The position numbers and the translations under genes are program-made. Below, piece by piece: positions 35,021-46,434 of a stretch of DNA of 64,000 nt. A model generated the notes under the pieces. It was given only the letters and a program-made list of their open reading frames with translations, made no database searches and had not been told where the DNA came from. This DNA is from Zeugodacus cucurbitae (taxonomy: Eukaryota; Arthropoda; Insecta; Diptera; Tephritidae): NCBI RefSeq assembly GCF_028554725.1, contig NC_071670.1:51635501-51699500 (forward strand), written 5' to 3'. Numbering within the stretch: position 1 is the first letter of the stretch; the number at the start of each line of letters is the position of its first letter.

Positions 35021-36149
35021 CTAATTTCAACTAATTTGTCGAATTAGAACAACATTAGCACCAGCTGAGGCTGCTTTGAGTAAATATTTTATTACTTATC
35101 TCTCATTTTATTCACTCCGAAACCGGAGAAAGTTTAGAAGAAATGTGTTTTATTGATGCCTTAAGATAAGTTTTAAGTAGGCCTCATGATATTCTGGAAT
35201 GCTCAAAGTATTTCCAACCCTCAGGATCGATCTTATTTCAATATAATTTAGATCATATTAATTTCGATTAACATTTTATTTGGATGGAAGTACTAAGTTG
35301 TACTAAATTTCAGTCTCTCCGGTTATAGAAGATCCTTTTGGTAGTCCGAAGGTATCTCTTGCTTGGGTCGAAACCTTATTATCTCTGAGATGAGTGCTTA
35401 AATATCATTGAAATTGCCAAAAAAAGACAATAAAACAAACGACAATTTCCTCGTTTCGATGTCTCCAAGCATACTTTATGGCAGGCGCTGTAAAAGCCTA
35501 TCAATGAATTAAAGTTTTTTTAATTGAAACTAATACTTTATTTTTCAACGGTCTTTCAACATTCCGATACCAGTACGCCAGCCTCGGGGTCTTCAAAATA
35601 GGGGTTTGATCCCATACTGACCTACTTGTTTGAGTGAAATATTTATCCAGCAAGCCACTTTTTGAGTCTGGAAAATAAGAAATATTCGCTGGGGATTAAG
35701 CCAAGATAATACGAGGGGTGGGAGACTAGTTTCTAATATAATTCTTTCAATTTATCGGTCAAATTATGTATATTATATAATCTATATGGATTATTGATGT
35801 TCAAAACCTCCAGATTCCCTGGTTTGAAGCCACACATCCTCCCTTTTCTCTATTCTCTGAAGAGTTCTATACAAGTGACGCTATGACATCGCCTTACCAA
35901 TAACATTCTATCCTTCTTATTTAATTATTTATTAGTCAAATCTAATTGGTATGATCTAGAAATTTTTACATAGTTGTGGAACTCGGATTTGCAGAATTGA
36001 TTCGATATTGATTTGAGGTAAACACCATTTTTTTTATCATTTGTGGAACTCTTCTCCACTATAATATAATGTATAGTCCTCATTTGTTGACACAACTTTT
36101 TCTAAGTTAGGTCCCAAGAATGATCCTAAGTAGCTGTTTTTTTCATAAT
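35021..36149. other. Unique-looking sequence
   Basis: Nothing recognised. AT-rich, no accepted reading frame. Confidence 0.35.
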
Positions 36150-36541
36150 TCTAAGGAAGGACATCTAAAGCCAATATTAACGTGAGTACCTGCCGACGAC
36201 GGCCTTACCTCATGATGCTCAAAAACACAGCGGATCAAATCAATGCGAAGATCAGCGCCCCGAATATGCAAAGCATTATTCGGTACCAATTGGCGTGTGG
36301 AATGGACACACTAACCACCTTGGTGAGGTTCGAGGCCTATCTAAAACCTCTGCCGTACTTTGGGCAATGCAACTCCACATTGAGTAACAAAGATCACTCT
36401 CCCCGCATTCGGGTATTAAACCACAACCACCACGATACTCCCCGGTCCAGCATGAGTAGGTTGGAGCAAACTCCAAGGGCTCCTACTCCCCGTGGTACCA
36501 GAATTAAGTCTCCGGTCAGACCTCGTATCTAAGGAAGGACA
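36150..36541. mobile_element. Retroposon-like 364-bp insert with 14-bp flanking repeats
   Basis: TCTAAGGAAGGACA occurs at 36150-36163 and again at 36528-36541, bracketing 364 bp that are clearly richer in G and C than the neighbourhood. Perfect 14-bp direct repeats are the usual mark of a target-primed retroposon insertion. No poly(A) tail is visible at either end. A plus-strand frame of 116 codons (36182-36532) fills the insert but has no recognised domain; a shorter minus frame overlaps it. It may be a truncated LINE 3' region, a SINE or a processed sequence. I do not recognise the source. Confidence 0.65.
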
Positions 36542-39034
36542 GTCAGGTGGGAGTCAGAACGACTGTTTAATTGATTATATTCTGGGATGTAGATGATTAA
36601 TGGAATTTTATACCGTTGGGGGTGTCGCTGCTCTTAAATTACTTAATTAAAATGTAAAATCTGGACGATTTTATTTTGACGTACATATAGACATTTGTAG
36701 ACCGCGTTTAACCCCTCAAATTTGTCAAACACTGTTTAGAACTCTAAGTGATCCAATTACTATAAACAGTTTAAACAACTCTACGCAGACAGAGACAGAG
36801 AGAGAGTAAGTGACAGAAGGGCTATATAGCTGCAACAACAACAATAACAAAATAAAAAAACGCGTGACAAACGCGGTTAAATGCCAATTCGATTTTAATT
36901 ATCTACACAAATGCGATTGAAGCAGCCAGCCAGTTGTCAAGAGAAAACACCGTAAACCGAATTCACCGTTGAATCTACGATTAATATCAAATTACCAGTC
37001 AACTGCACACACACACGCACACACAATTATGTATATTTATGTGTTTAGTTGAGCTAAGCTGATGCAGTGATAGCTGACAATGACACCAAAGCCAAGGGAG
37101 ACAACAACAAATTAATGATGAACGAGCAGCGGCAACAATTACAACATATGTATGTAGGGGTAGACAGTCGCACCAAACAACAACAAATAAATACAATAGT
37201 TACAACTCAAATAAACATTAAATCAAAAATTCAGTTGACAATCAAATCGAATTTAGTGGAATCACACACAAACAGAGATGATACATTGGACGGGGGAGGA
37301 GGGCAGTTAAATGCTTGCTTGACTAGAGAGATGAGTGGTTGTATGTTAATGTATGTTTATATGCGTGTGTGCGAGCCGACAAAGGCCACAAACAGGCAAT
37401 TTCCGACAGACGGTCAAATAAATATGGAAAACACGATCTGCACACACACACACACACACCAGAGTCAATAGAGCAAGACTAAAGTCGATATCAATGCAAT
37501 GTAAACAACAAATCGAAAAGAAATAAAAATATCGACAAGATAAACTAAACAAAAAGTCATGCAGGCAGCCAGTCAGTCAGAAAAAGTCCTCGACAATGCT
37601 GCTGGTAAGGGGATGAGAGGGGTAGTTGACTGATTGCGACCTCAGCCGACCAACCAACCAACCAACCCAACTAGCTGGCTGGCTGCCTGTGCCAATGCGC
37701 TGTGTAATTAGATGATCCCAAAATCAGCCGCTAATTTTTCCGCAATTTGCTTAGTAATGCAATATAAATACAAATACAAAACATATAAATACCGCTATGT
37801 ACGACAACGGGTGGGCAGCAGCAACCAGCAGGGGAAGTATAGAGATGGAGGGTTTTCGCCAGCCCAGCCAAAAACAACAAAATCGCGACCCTTACAACAG
37901 TATCACTCATATGCGCTGACCCCTGTACTCACTGCGAGCTTGTGTGTGTGTGTCAAAGCGGCTTGCGGGTAGAGAGATTGTAGTCAAATATGCCCCGGAG
38001 TGTTGCACATGTCTCTGATCAGCTTCAAAAACAAATAAGCAGCAGCAAACGCAGATGGAGAGAGGGGTGAGGAGCGCACGAGCGCAAGTGTGATGTTGGC
38101 TGAAGTTGAAGTTGAAGACAACCGGGGCGCATCCTTGTGATCCCAGCGGGAGTTTTCGACATTTCGGAAATCACTTCAACGCAACGTGAAATGTATGAAA
38201 CACTGTAGAAAACACAGTAACATTGAGGGGGTATCAAGGAAGCAGAAAAAAAAAAAAAAATTATAAAAAATATGAAATGAAATTTATATGAAGAACAAGC
38301 TGGGCTCAAACGACCCACAGGCGTTAAAGCTGTTGAGAGCGTGTTGTGAGGGCGCTTGAGCGCAAACTGCCACTTTTCGTTCAACTGCTCAACTGTATGG
38401 TACTTCTATTTAATTTTTGAATGAATGCATAGCACAACAACAACAACAAAAATAATAACAGTAACAACATTTGGCTTTTGTAATGTGATTATTGAACGAT
38501 TTGATTTGGCGCTAAATGCAATTTCACTTGCACAAAATATTCAAATACCCGGTCATAACATCATAACAGCAGCAGCAGGCGGTGAAGGCGTTCGCCAAGG
38601 GAAGTGTTTATGTGTGCGGGAAGGGTGTGAGCGGTTTATAAGGAAACGGAAATGTTAACAGTTACAATTTCGTATGCGTTTATGTTGGTAATTTGTGTGG
38701 TGTGGGCGGCGTTCGTTGCGTGTTTCGCTGGGTGAGTGGTTGTTTGGATGTTGACGCTGCTTAAGCAGGAAGGATGCACGCTTGTACGCATCACCATGTG
38801 TCAGGAAGTCGCTGCGGGTACACGCTTCATGTGGCAGGAAAATTGGAAATATGTTATATTTTTTTGAAATTTGACGGCGGAAATGTGCTTAGATATATTT
38901 TTTACTATACTTTCACAACATGTTGGACAGAGTAAATAATACGATTTTATGAAAGACTTCAAATCAGTCGAAATATATTTAATCCAAATTTTCAACAACA
39001 CTTTCTCCTGTGTATGAATTCCTAAAAAATTACG
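36542..39034. other. Unique-looking sequence with CA, CAA and CAG runs
   Basis: No gene supported. Contains a short AC run at about 37004-37025, CA at 37439-37460, repeated CAAC at 37650-37667 and CAACAA runs. Frames at 37067-37471 and 38025-38384 are low-complexity and lack domains. Confidence 0.35.
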
Positions 39035-40032
39035 AAACTATTTATTTGGAGGTACCAGAAACTAATTGTGTCTCGGATGACTGGTTTCTCGTTGAAATCG
39101 AAGCTTGAACCTCATTGAACCTCCATCTTGATATTTCTTAATCACCAGCTTAACTTCATTTGACTCCCAGGATTGACCTTGTTTAAGGGGTTAGGGGTTG
39201 TTGGAGACACGAAAAAAATTTAAATTTTCAGTAACTTTTTTTAAATTAAATCTTTAAGTTTGGAAATTATAATTTCCAAAGTTATAGCTGTTTGTGTTGA
39301 CCCAGTTCCAAAAAAGGTCCTTTCGGTGACAATGATGAGTACTTGGAGTCTCATTTAAAATCAATCGGATAAGAAAAATTAGTTTTATAAATAGATACAC
39401 CTGGGCCTGATCGAAGCTGGCGGCCTCAAGAATTTTTTTCTAGATTTTTTGGGAAAAAACAACACTTATTTGATCTTAAAAAATCGAAATTTTTGAGAAA
39501 GCAAAAATGCTTTGATCCGGCCCAGGATTATTATGTATTCTAAAAGCTGTATAAATTTCACTAAAATCTACTGAGCGGTTCTCGAGCTACAGTTGTCACC
39601 AGTTCAAAAAAAATAGTTTTGAGAAAAACGTATTTAAATTTTCACGCTCGCGTTTTAAAGTGCCCGAGCGCTCTTTGTTATTTGTCGAATAACTCGACTA
39701 AGTAATTATCGGATCAACATCAAAGTTTTAGTGAATATTTTTAAGATATTACACTTTACGAAATGCAAGAAAAAAAGCCAAAATTGATTTTTTGAAAATC
39801 CTAACCCCTTAATACATAGAATGACCTTCGACCTTACGTCTAAAGTCTAAAAATGAATTCTAGAAACTATTTATTTGGAAGTAGGTACCAGATACTAAAT
39901 GTGGTGGTCTTAGTGCCTTGAGTGACTGAATTCTTGTTGAAACCGAAGGTTGAACCTCACTGGACCTCCAGCTTCATGTGTCTTTTCACTTGACTCCCAG
40001 GCCTTCCTTGACTCCTTACCTGAACTTGCTTG
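39035..40032. repeat. Degenerate local duplication (about 150-170 bp) with a TTAA element between the units
   Basis: AAACTATTTATTTGGAGGTA at 39035 recurs as AAACTATTTATTTGGAAGTA at 39863. It is followed in both by GTTGAAAYCGAAG, TTGAACCTCA, GACCTCCA-type and ACTTGACTCCCAGG blocks, ending near 39182 and 40032. The element 39187-39808 lies just after the first unit. Confidence 0.65.
39187..39808 (+). mobile_element. TTAA-flanked AT-rich non-autonomous element (family 4)
   Basis: TTAA at 39183-39186 and 39809-39812 brackets 622 bp. The left end is GGGGTTAGGGG; the right end in reverse complement is GGGGTTAGGATT, giving a short inverted repeat of 9 bp. The core is GTTTTGAGAAAAACGTATTT near 39616-39635, followed by GCCCGAGCGCTCTTTG near 39662-39677. 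A sister copy lies at 31739-32381. No transposase frame. Confidence 0.82.
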
Positions 40033-42654
40033 CCCCTTAGCTTAAGTTATTAAATAAAATTAAAATATATTTAATCAACATTAAAAAAAATATATAAATT
40101 TATTAATATTATTTTTCCTTCTATTTTTAGGTAAGAATCAAGAATTTTTATAAAAGAATTTTTATGTAAGTACTATTTTGATAAAAGACTAGTATTTAGT
40201 ATTTTGCTGCATCATATCTAGTTAGTATAAAACGTTCTAATAATAAGTGTTATTCGGAATTTAGTTTTAGAAAGACATGCCACATATCTGTTTTACCACT
40301 TGAATGTAATATAATCTGTAGAAATTTAATCGTGAAACTTCTTCTGTTACTTAGTTTACTAGAATGAGTTTTTAATACTCTCATGTCTCTGAAAAGTATA
40401 AATAACCCCTTTTAATTGTAGCGCCATCCAGCGTCAGACAACAAATGAATCCAAATGATAGTGATTTAGATGACATTTAATATCCTTTTCTTATTTCACT
40501 AAATACCTAAAGTCTTGATTATATTTTAGTATATATTTATATTGAAGTTGAAGCATAAGTTCCAAGCAAACTTGCCAATATTGGTAGAATATTGATTCTT
40601 CGAAAACAGACTAAAGTCGAAGATTAAGATTGTTTCTTACTACTTATTACTATCGAGTGTTATTTTCAATAGTTGAATGAGGAAGCTGGCTAATATGGGT
40701 GGTCTTTATTTCCTTTTGATGAATTCACTTGAATTTGGATTCTAAATTTTCGAATATAACGTTGGACTACCCTCCTATTCACCACATACACAAGCATAGA
40801 CATTGCAAGATAATCGACTAAAGCTAAAAACTTTCCCCAGCAAAGGATTGGTGGAGCGTAATTTTGATGGTTTACTTTTTTGTGCTGTGGCTGCGTTTTT
40901 TGTTTACTTTTCTTTGAACGTCAAATATAGCCGCGGGTGATTTTTCAAAATGCTAACGAAATGAGTTGCCCTTAAACGCACTTTCAAGTTAACTTGTAGA
41001 TGGCGTAAGAAGAAGTGCGCGTAATGAGAATGATAGCTAAAAGTAAAATGATGGCGCTAAAGGTGTAACAGATAGATGGTCATAGATATGTGTCAGGTGC
41101 TTGTAACTGTCACGAACTTGATTCGTTCGCTTACAAAAGTGAAGTTTTTGCTTCTTTGGCCAGTTGGTGGGAGTGTAAGATAGCATTGCTACGCATTTTC
41201 AGTGACTACCAGAAAAAGTTGATTAAAGTTCGAAATGCTACAGCAACGTCTTTTTTGCTGCCACTTTACTGCAGCTACTTACTATGTATATTAACTTTTC
41301 GTTGCCTTGAGGTATTGCACCAGAGGGAGATTGTATTACTTCTATTACTTTTAGGAGGTGACTTGCGCGAGCTTTAAAGGGATGGTCAGTGATTAGGGAA
41401 CTTGAATTCGGCGGGGCCTGGGTCAGGTGATGCCGTCGCAAACCTAACATCTCTGAAAGTATTTAGTGTTGAACTATTTGGTGGAATCAGAGAATGAGGA
41501 GTTTATCTCCTAAACAAGTGCAGTAGATTTGGGTTTCTTTTTAGTCAATACCATCGCTCCATATAACTTCTAAAAGATATTTCTGGATTAAGTAGTTGAG
41601 TCCTAGGATTGTAAAATATGATCTCCTCAGTTTTTCATAGAAATAGAAAATAAATAGAATACAAAAATACCTTCTAGTATTGAATTATATATTATGAAAA
41701 TAAAGTAGTCAAACTGAGAGAAAAATTTGCTGTAATTAAACCAATATTTGACAATTTAAAAGCTTACGTAACATCTTATTTCATGATTTTTTACCCGCTT
41801 TAGTATACCAACTGGTTTAAAATACTCCAATTGGAATTTAAAATTGCTTCCACAGCTATTTCAACACACATTTTCCATTTACATACATACTTATTTATTC
41901 ACGTGTTCATGTGTGCGTGTGTTTTTTGCACTCGAAAACACAATTTATATTTGTACTGTTGTAATTGTGCATTCATGTGTACTTGCCACAAATATTTGTT
42001 GAATGCATTGTTTTATTCTGGCATTTTTTGTGTTTTTTTTAACACTTAAAAAAACAGCATGCAATATTTTTTGCCACAAGTCGCGGTTTATAGCCATACA
42101 CAAATTTTTTTGTCGAAAAATATTTGTTTACATTTGTGTGAGTCGTAGTGCCTTGTACCTCCGCGCTGTAGAAGCACTGTTAGTGAAGTAATTTATTATA
42201 TAATTTTATAGTTGGTAAATTGTCACTATCAACAAAAAATTATATATGTATGTAAACTTTGAAACATCAGAGTAGAATCCTCTCGCTTCTTTGTTATTAA
42301 GTACTTATCGTGAAGTGCCGGGATTATCACCTCTTAATGGCTTAGGTGAGTCTACCAAACTTTGTCAATTTATTCTGAGAGTATGGAAAACTGATTCGAA
42401 GTTGTAGTCCCTAGAATCACCGTCGCCCGTAGAGGCCGCTATTTGGTTCCATATATTATTGTAAAATCTTTCTTTACCATCAAACACATGTTTAATAAAG
42501 TTTGAAAATTTAGTTTTGAGAAGAACACTTTAAAAAAAAAAATTTTATTTTTCAAGATTAATAATAGGTTTCAAGTGTAACTTCGTCATAGATATTTAGC
42601 AATTGTATTTCTCTAAGAAATTGTATTTCTCTCGAAGAACATTGTTGTTCCCGC
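40033..42654. other. Unique-looking sequence
   Basis: AT-rich, no gene supported. GTTTTGAGAAGAACACTTTA near 42513 faintly resembles the core of the TTAA elements, but no ends were found. Confidence 0.35.
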
Positions 42655-43141
42655 TCTTTTGACATTTCTCTTCAGTAAGGTTTCCCATTTTATCATGGAA
42701 CGATATACGATCCAACAACGATTCGAAAGTATTATTAATGTACTTGCGAAATTCGGAGTCAGTGGCCTCAACTTTAAAAGCGCAACGTCCTACGTAGCGA
42801 TGAGGCTCATTTCTGGCTGAATGGTTTCGTCAATAAGCAAAATATGCGTTATTGGTCAGGCAGCAATCAACACGTCCTCCATGAGTCATCATTGCATCTC
42901 GCAAAAATTTCTGTTTGGTGCGGTTTATGGGCCGGCGGCGTCATTGGGCCGCACGGTGGGGAATCGCTACCATTCAATGATAACCGAATATTTTTAACAC
43001 AAGCCACACAGCAAATGTCACAATCGATTTATTGACAACCAAGTTTGGTGAACGTGTTATCTCACGAAATGGTCCAGTAAATTGGCCGCCTCGGTCGTGC
43101 GATTTGACGCCGTTAGACTATTTCCTATGGGTCTATGGCCT
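42655..43141 (+). pseudogene. Tc1/mariner-type transposase, internally deleted copy (copy C)
   Basis: ATG at 42695 gives MERYTIQQRF, then a frameshift. After the segment matching LRPT the sequence jumps to GATGAGGCTCATTTCTGG (DEAHFW, first catalytic Asp), then FVNKQNMRYWSG, VLHESSLHLAK and WCGLWAGGVIGP. After another deletion come FGERVISRNGPVNWPPRSCD and LTPLDYFLW (third Asp block). The second catalytic block (QDGA) is missing. The first breakpoint is nearly the same as in copy A, so both may descend from one internally deleted founder. The 5' end CTACAAAAGTAG is not present. Confidence 0.85.
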
Positions 43142-45762
43142 GACACCAAAAATTCCCTCTGTTAATTTGGTTTGTCTATATTCTCGCATCACTATTCTCT
43201 GGTACCCTATCAACGATTTTCCATTTTATAACCCGAACGGGAGGTCCGAAGCTCTTTTTAGCTGATTTAACACTCTGTGTAAAAATTAATCTCCGATTTC
43301 GATTCCAAAATTGCTATTCAATTGTCGAACAGGAACTATGATTCGTCTAAAACTGTTAAATTTTTTATAAACGAGCTTAAACATAAAGAAAATCGGAAAT
43401 ATCGAATTTCAACTTAGGACTATTTTCCATAAGTGCCGATCAATTATATTCGTCCACACAAACACCCACAACCACAAACATAAACTCCACTGGCACTCTA
43501 AGTACAGATATTATTCTTGTTCGTACAAGGACTTTAACAGATCTAGCATTGCATTCCATTCCATTTCAACAGTTCGTAAGTTTCCATTCATTATGCCAGC
43601 CACGATATTCTTTTCATTATTTATCCTCACCATTGTTGCTAGTCAGTGGCTCTTAACTGGCGTTGCTTTTGTTTCGTTTCGTCGATTTGTACCGCCCGCT
43701 ACAGCTTGTTTTGGCTTTGACTTCGAACACCAACACAGATGGAAACTTTCCAGCGATTTCTACAGAATACACTACTACGCTTCGTCTTGGCAAATTCAGA
43801 AGAGAAAAGTGAAGAAAAAATGATCAAAGTTGACAGATAAAAAGTGAAGCAAGTACACACTGTTACCCGCCGGAATATCTACTCGTATATATATATAAAC
43901 CTTCGAACAACAAAGTGACAACACTTTACTTCGTCCGTTGCTCGGCGCACTCACTGCGCCACCAAGTAGAGTGTCCTTGCAGAATATGAATCCACCGCCG
44001 CCATGTTGCTGCCATTGCCATTGCTGTCGCCATGAAAATGTTACAACACATTCGTCAACGAAAGCTGCACGCGGATGAAATACCGTTACTCACACACACC
44101 TGCACACGAATACAGGTTTGGCGTACTTGCTTCGTGTGCCAAAGCTCTTGAGTGCTAGCAAGTCTCCCCCAATGATTTGAGTCATTCGCCGTTTGTTGGC
44201 TCGTGTCTCCACGTTGGTTGCCATTTTATTGTTGTTGTTGTTGATTTTTACCTGGTTGTGCCAGTTGTCGTGGCAATTTTTCTTGCTCCATTTCATTTCC
44301 TCTGTCATTCGTTCTGTTTCTTTCTTGACGGAGTGTATGTGTGAATAAGTATACTTTCAGCCTTTCACATTTTCCCTCCCATTAGTCAGCACCGCCTCTT
44401 CATCCAGCCATCTTCTCCTCCACGTTTTTATCTTCGCTTGCGACTTTCATTGTGGAACATTATTTATCTGTTTGCTCATCAAATGATTTAAGGAGTGCTC
44501 GTTTCCACTATACATTTTTTTGAACAACTGACTTCGAAGGACGCAGCACTAAGGGAACGGGAAGCCGGTAGAATTTCCTTTATTCAGCAACGGCATCGTT
44601 TGTATTTTCTTCTTTTTTCATATTTATTTTCGGTTTCGTGATATTTTTGTGCCAGCTGACAGCGCGTTACTGTTTGTTCTTTACTTGTAGTTATTCCTTC
44701 CGTTTTCCGTTTCTTACCCGGCTTCCTTGTCTGTCTCCGTGCGTCAGCGTGTATATTCTTTGCTTTTGCGATCTTACCTTTGTGAAAATGTTTCCTTTTG
44801 ACGGTTTCCTTTTGAAATGCAATTTAAATATTTGCACAAGTACGCTTTCGAGTACTTGCGATGAGTGTCGTGAGATTGTCGTCAATTGTGTTTGGAGGCA
44901 TATCTTACAGTACTATATATGTATGTACCACGTACTTGGCATGGTTGTAAGTTTCTATACGGCGCTTTAAAAATATTTCGATGTTGAAGTTAGCACTATT
45001 CTTCTTGTTTAATTGTATAACTGTCTGGTTAATTTTGGTCAAATTCCATTCGAGACAAAGTGAAGACTTCTTAAGACCTTCAACCTCCTTAATATTTTAG
45101 AAATAAAGCATACTGAAATTCATTTATCAGTTGAAATACTAGGTGAAATATCATTCAAAATGGGTCTCCACCGTTGACGACAGACCTCAATCTTTCGTAC
45201 ATTCTTCATTCTTTAAAATGTTGGAATGATTTTTCAAAATTGGTTCAGATTGTTGCCTTTTCCGTTTTGAATCCTAGTCGAACATTTCAAATGAACTGTT
45301 TTTACACATATCACAACGATACTTTGAGTGCAAGGTATAAAATCCTAGCTTATATCCAGTAGGTCTTAAAAATGTAAGCAGTCCTTAAAGGTCGCTGAAA
45401 GGTTTTTTGATTTCTTTGTTCTCTGTTTTAGACGTCAAGCAGCCTTGGTTTAAAACAGTTTCCAGTATAGTAATATCTTAGTGACCTATTTGAAGGGCTT
45501 CCGTACTTTTCTTCGATCAGCAATTGTAACACAAAATTAAAAAAATGCATTCCTGGAAACTAACATCGGGATCATCATCATTCTTTACTCGGCTTAGGTA
45601 TAGTACTCCGAACATAAAACGTTTTTCGAGTACTGGTCGAATGCCGAACGTAAAGGGTCAGAGAGATATCTGATTGCAACCATATCTGTATTTGCGAGGA
45701 GGAGGCTTTGTCAGACCTCTTAAGTAGATAAGCTATCTTAGTAAAGAGGTTGGAAGATGTAT
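43142..45762. other. Unique-looking sequence
   Basis: No gene supported. A 76-codon plus frame at 43593-43823 begins with a hydrophobic stretch like a signal peptide but has no other sign of being a gene. Confidence 0.35.
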
Positions 45763-46434
45763 GGCTCAATGACGCCGCCGGCCATAAACTGCACCAAACC
45801 ACAATTTATGTATAGGGATACAATGGTGACCTATGGAGTACGTGTGTATTTTTGCCTGACCAATAACGCATGTTTTGCTTACTGACGAAGCCATTCAGCC
45901 TGAATGAGCCTCATCGTTGAAGATGATTTTTTGATCAAAAACAGGTTCATTTTCAAATTGTCACTCAGCCCAATTCCCGAATATACGACGATTCTGGTGG
46001 TCAAGCGGTTTCAGTTCTTGCGTCAATTTGATCTTGTAAGGATATAGGCCAAGATCTTTTCGCAAGAATCGCTACAACGACGTTGAACAACGCTTGAGAA
46101 CGACGTGTGAGAGTCTGATTTGGGTGTTCCGCAATTGATCCGCTAACGACAGCAATATTCTCGGCACTACGTTTACTTCTTTGTCTCACTGGCGTGGGAG
46201 CATTTTGTACTGCGCCTGTGGATTCAAATTTTTCCACTAGACGCTCAATTGTTGATCTGACAGGACGATTATGACGACCATAAATTGGACGTAGCGTTCT
46301 TAAAGTTGAGGTCACTGACTCCGAATTTCGATAGTAAATTTTAATAATTTCGACTTATGTAGATCGACTTGGATCGTATATCTTTGCATTATGAAATTAC
46401 GTCATTTGCTGTCCCTATCGATCTACTTTTGTAG
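45763..46434 (-). pseudogene. Tc1/mariner-type transposase, 3'-truncated copy (copy D)
   Basis: On the minus strand the copy begins at the shared 5' end CTACAAAAGTAG (46423-46434) and AGGGACAGCAAATGACG. The start ATG (46389) reads MQRYTIQ, then is frameshifted by a short insertion. The longest open part (from 46315) reads RTLRPIYGRHNRPVRSTIER, LVEKFESTGAVQNAPTPVRQ, RSKRSAENIAVVSGSIAEHP. Decayed DLGLYPYKI, DEAHF-like, LLTKQN-like and WCSLWPAA blocks follow. The 3' half with the second and third catalytic residues is absent. It retains the full DNA-binding region that copies A and C lack. Confidence 0.85.

Noticed and set aside
36291..36336. Box A/box B-like pair (TGGCGTGTGG and GGTTCGAGGCC), suggesting a tRNA-derived SINE
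   Set aside because: The spacing is plausible, but box A is imperfect and the pair lies mid-insert rather than near a 5' end; no cloverleaf could be drawn.
43593..43823. 76-codon frame with a signal-peptide-like start
   Set aside because: Only the hydrophobic stretch supports it; no cysteine pattern, no family resemblance and a poor start context.
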